This document shows, one piece after another, positions 60,858-64,000 of a stretch of DNA of 64,000 nt. Origin of the DNA: Anadara kagoshimensis (taxonomy: Eukaryota > Mollusca > Bivalvia > Arcoida > Arcidae). The translations under genes were made by a program, and so were the position numbers. The notes beneath the pieces are model-generated. The model ran no database searches and had not been told where the DNA came from. It saw only the letters and a program-made list of their open reading frames with translations. The stretch is taken from assembly GCA_021292105.1 (NCBI GenBank), contig CM037861.1, forward strand, positions 28,420,545-28,484,544, read 5' to 3'. Numbering within the stretch: position 1 is the first letter of the stretch; each line of letters begins with the position of its first letter.

Positions 60858-60917
60858 GTATAGGGACGTCCACGATATGATGGCAAAGTATACAAACATG
60901 ACTATTTTAATATTAGG
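60858..60917 (+). CDS. Weak candidate exon
   Basis: Acceptor GCATATTTACAG (to 60857), 60 bases open as 1 + 19 codons + 2 with the peptide YRDVHDMMAKYTNM, and donor GTAAAA at 60918. Its phase fits directly after the candidate exon at 57217-57337. It is short and the donor is weak, so chance is a serious alternative. Confidence 0.2.
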
Positions 60918-61613
60918 GTAAAAGCGTGAGCCAGCTTGATTATACGCTTATCATGCTTATGGCGATATGCTACTTACACCTATATGCATTTTTTAAACCC
61001 ATCCGTGTTTATAAACACTCTTCCATCACATTGTGGAAGGACTATATTAAAATTCAATCAAAAGAAAAACAATAAACTAGATAATCTCATTTTCAGTCAA
61101 AATATCAACAAAAACATTACAATATTAATTTACATGTAATTTCGTCTGTAATTATAGTTAGCATGGATCTGCTCCATTACATCCTGAACATAGTGACACG
61201 GAGCATTACCAGTACAGTGAAACCTCAATTCATTGTCACTTTTTACTGATAAATTGGTAATAACTATTCTTTCACTTGGCATTTAGAAACCCAGCACATG
61301 GTCCTTTGGAAGATACCTTAAAAACCAATAGTCCTTGTTATAGCAGACGTGGCACCTTAAAGATAGTCCGACTTATCAGCCCATTAATTCCCCTTTAATT
61401 TTTGACTTCAGTGTTTGGGTTTAACGGGGGTTAAGTGGGCTAATTAGTCGAACTTGTTAAAGACCCTCCCTGCAAATTGCCCTGAGTGTACTGCAAAGGT
61501 CAAAATTTCTGCCAGGTCACCAAACGCTGCTGTCGTCTCGGAATCAGCAAAATACTCTTAACTTGCAATTGATTGTGACATTAAACTCCGTTCAAAGAAC
61601 TAATCAATGCCCC
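60918..61613. other. Non-coding stretch with MITE-like fragments
   Basis: Contains the second half of the dispersed pair (about 60935-61020). At about 61214 a TACAGTGAAACCTC start is typical of TA-flanked MITEs, but its right end was not found. A short open stretch after TTAG at 61161 (MDLLHYILNIVTR) could follow the previous candidate exon in phase. Evidence is too thin to call it. Confidence 0.35.
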
Positions 61614-61772
61614 CAGGGATGAAGCTTAACTATTTTGAGTTAGGGGCCCAGCTGCTCACTTCAGAAAAGAAGATGTAAACGTAATAAATAGCTAAAATGT
61701 GTAAACATCAAGGGGCCCAGACTGATTTTTAGCAGCAATGGGCTACTGGGCCCCTGCTTATCTTCATCCCTG
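61614..61772 (+). mobile_element. MITE with CAGGGATGAAG termini (copy 3)
   Basis: CAGGGATGAAG to CTTCATCCCTG, 159 bp, the best preserved copy. AGGGGCCCAG near the right and TAGGGGCCCAG near the left suggest longer, imperfect inner inverted repeats. No target duplication could be read. Confidence 0.75.
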
Positions 61773-61892
61773 ATGTCACTATCAATGTCAAATGGTCCAT
61801 GATCTATGTCACTTGATCTTTGTAAACCCCATTGTCTTATATTAAATACATATTCTATGTCACATAATCTTTGTTATCCTCATTGTCCTAAC

Positions 61893-62788
61893 CTAATCAC
61901 ATGGTCCATGTAACGCAATCTTTGACCCAGTAACAGCAACTGTATGTGTACTTTCTTGTACCCCATTCACTGGAATGGAGACAATTGTCGGGTTAGTTGT
62001 TTTAGGCGCTGTCTCCGTTTGACTAGTAGCATCATTAACACCTATACATTCTGCAAATAAAAAAAAAAAACTCCATAATAATTTTTTATTTCGCGCAATT
62101 TTCACACTGGTTAGTTTTTTAAATCCAAAATTTGTTTACGTGCAAATAACTTTCGCGATTAAGTTTCGCGAGGACAAAATAATCGCGAAGTTAATCGTCG
62201 CGAGTTTGTTTCCAAAAATTGGTTTTATTAATACCACATATATTCAGCTAACTTTCTATCGCGAAAGTAAATAGTCGCGCAATGGTTTTAATAAGAGAAT
62301 AGCGAAAGTTAATATTCGAACTTCCGCCAGTCATTCCTTCGATCTGTTCTTCAAGACACCATTTGCCTGGCGTAATTTCTCCAAAACTATAAATGAAGCC
62401 CTATTTTAGGTAACTTTGTGTAAGCATCAACATTGATATAAGACGCGCTTATCATTGAAAAACTGACTCAGTTTTCCTTTTTTTCTTGGAGTTCACTTCT
62501 GTATGTTTAGAATACTTTACTCAGTTAGGGAATAATGCTGAAATTTCACTTCTTATAGATTGATAGGATCTCTGTGACCATGGTATAAACTATTAGTAGT
62601 TTTGAAAAAAAAGATTACAAAAAATTGCCAAAAATCTTAGTTAAGAAATGTTTGTGAAAATGGAGCCAGAATACTTACCCCTTTTTCTTGCTTGATTTGG
62701 AGAATTATTGCGACTATCATTTGATGTCTTGCTTTTTGTCGACACTTTTTTTAAACTAAATTTAAAAAAAAAATGAATTGTTGCTGAT

Positions 62789-62862
<74 letters not shown>

Positions 62863-64000
62863 TCAAACCCGTCTATAAAGGCAACCCAAGAGAACCAGTA
62901 AAAGTGGTCTCTACTCTTTATGGACAGGTGGCCTTTATATACAGGTTCAAATAATATGAATAAAGAACTATTGGGATACAATTCTACTTGCCTTTATAAG
63001 CAGGTGACCCTTATATAGAGGTGGCCTTTATATACAGGTTCAAATAATATGAATAAAGAACAATTGGGATACAATTCTACTTGTCTCTATAAGCAGGTTA
63101 CCCTTATATAGAGGTGGTCTTTATATACAGGTTCAAATAATATGAATAAAGAACAATTGGGATACAATTCTACTTGCCTTTATAAGCAGGTGACCCTTAT
63201 ATAGAGGTGGCCTTTATATACAGGTTCAAATAATATGAATAAAGAATAATTGGGATATAATTCTACTTGTCTCTATAAGCAAGTTACCCTTATATAGAGG
63301 TGGCCTTTATATACAGGTTCAAATAACATGAATAAAGAACAATTGGGATACAATTCTATTTGCCTTTATAAGCAGGTTACCCTTATATAGAGGTGGCCTT
63401 TATATACAGGTTCAAATAATATGAATAAAGAATAATTGGGATATAATTCTACTTGTCTCTATAAGCAGGTTACCCTTATATAGAGGTGGCCTTTATATAC
63501 AGGTTCAAATAATATGAATAAAAAACAATTGGGATACAATTCTACTTGCCTTTATAAGCAGGGGACACTTATATAGAGGTGCCTTTAAGGCAGGTTGGAC
63601 TATACCATTCTAATTCCGTGAAAGCATTTAATCGTGATGTCCAAATTTTCGCGGTATTCATGGACAATATATATGACCCACGAATTTACATGTCATCGAA
63701 CATTTTATATTACAAACTTACTTTAGATGGTTACCTCAAAACACGAATACTAGTATGTCATCTCAAGAAATTGAAAGACAAACTTTCTCACAATAGTATC
63801 TGCCCAGTTTTGGTGGTAAAAGTCTTTTTGAACACTTGTCCAATTATAGCTCCCGATTTGGCATCAGAAAAAAATTGAAAGAGAGAAAGAGATGTAGAAT
63901 TTAAATGAAAATAAGTGATTACCTTTCTTTTCCCATTTTTATTTGTTCTAGATCAGCTTTAGTCTTCTTGCCTTTTCGTTTGATACAACAAACTATTAGC
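61893..64000 (-). CDS. 3' end of a single-pass membrane protein gene (three exons, partial)
   Basis: Minus-strand exons in coding order: 64000-63923 (enters at the window edge), 62755-62679 and 62050-61893. Donors are GTAATC (63922) and GTAAGTAT (62678). Acceptors are a T-rich tract ending TTTAG (62756) and a long T-run ending ATTTGCAG (62051). Phases agree at both junctions (2, then 1). The first exon opens LIVCCIKRKGKKTKADLEQI: the end of a hydrophobic segment followed by a dense basic stop-transfer stretch. The rest is a ~100-residue hydrophilic tail rich in Ser, Thr, Asn and Lys (KSKTSNDSRNNSPNQARKR, then SQTETAPKTTNPT), stop TAG at 61893-61895. It would be a type I receptor-like or adhesion protein with its cytoplasmic side here. 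The ectodomain lies beyond 64000, so the family is unknown. Confidence 0.6.
62085..62320. repeat. CGCGA-rich repetitive segment in the minus-gene intron
   Basis: Repeated short words TTTCGCGA, ATCGCGAA and TCGCGAAAG in both orientations, with GTTTTATTAATACCAC. Style and vocabulary resemble the inside of the MITE at 57784 (TTTCGCAG, TTAATACCAAGCG), so it may be a relative, but I cannot define its ends. Confidence 0.35.
62793..62858. repeat. (AT)n microsatellite
   Basis: An uninterrupted AT dinucleotide run of about 33 units, directly abutting the left TIR of the next MITE. The element probably used a TA within the run as its target. Confidence 0.95.
62858..63604 (+). mobile_element. MITE of the TACAGTCAAACC family, internally expanded
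   Basis: Left end TACAGTCAAACCCG and right end CAGGTTGGACTATA (one base off the canonical GGACTGTA). The outer parts match the 174-bp copy at 60594, but the centre has expanded to about seven 93-bp units. It lies in the intron between the last-but-two and last-but-one exons of the minus-strand gene. Confidence 0.8.
62943..63590 (+). repeat. 93-bp tandem repeat with alternating A/B units
   Basis: AGGTTCAAATAA starts at 62943, 63036, 63129, 63222, 63315, 63408 and 63501, exactly 93 bp apart each time. Units alternate between CTTGCCTTTATAAGCAGGTG (A) and CTTGTCTCTATAAGCAGGTT (B) forms: A, B, A, B, A-like, B, A. The basic repeat is therefore a 186-bp dimer. Confidence 0.9.

Overview
The window looks like nuclear DNA of an invertebrate animal, most likely a bivalve mollusc. 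The support is spliced exons with GT/AG borders, AT-rich non-coding sequence, many short inverted-repeat (MITE-like) elements, non-LTR retrotransposon sequence, and a SINE-like block of a type I associate with bivalves. The bivalve assignment is inference; the eukaryotic assignment is firm. There are no operons and few genes. Most of the window is repeats.

Layout. Positions 1-1544 carry the last two exons of a plus-strand gene, whose product resembles mesothelin/stereocilin/otoancorin repeats and ends in a hydrophobic GPI-type tail. A MITE (2885-3132) and a 46-bp minisatellite in two blocks (3472-4800, 5271-5640) follow. From about 6140 to an assembly gap at 51130 runs a head-to-tail macrosatellite of 1.66-kb monomers. 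About 17 are complete, one is split by an insertion, and there are partial ones at the edges. Each monomer is itself composite: three ~160-bp sub-repeats, an inverted-repeat-bounded segment, a hairpin carrying TGACGTCA, and a SINE-derived piece that is duplicated. The array is interrupted twice. At 16951-21262 sits a 4.3-kb element with perfect 15-bp inverted termini and a TTC target duplication. At 33665-41725 sits a minus-strand LINE with an intact 918-codon reverse-transcriptase ORF but no endonuclease domain, joined head-on to a ~5.1-kb fold-back element whose arms are built of GCATAAAGATG motifs.

After 1000 N (51130-52129) the sequence changes to ordinary intron-rich DNA. I assemble a six-exon plus-strand gene model (52276-56353, 122 codons, unknown product) from phase-compatible splice sites. 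I list three further candidate plus-strand exons and one weak one. At the right edge I find the last three exons of a minus-strand gene (61893-64000) encoding the end of a transmembrane segment and a basic, Ser/Thr-rich cytoplasmic tail. MITE families with TA or unclear target duplications fill the introns. One of them (62858-63604) has grown by tandem amplification of a 93-bp internal unit in an alternating A/B pattern.

Limits: no similarity search, folding or coding statistic could be run. Spliced models rest on splice consensus, phase agreement and open frames only, and repeat copy counts were made by eye.
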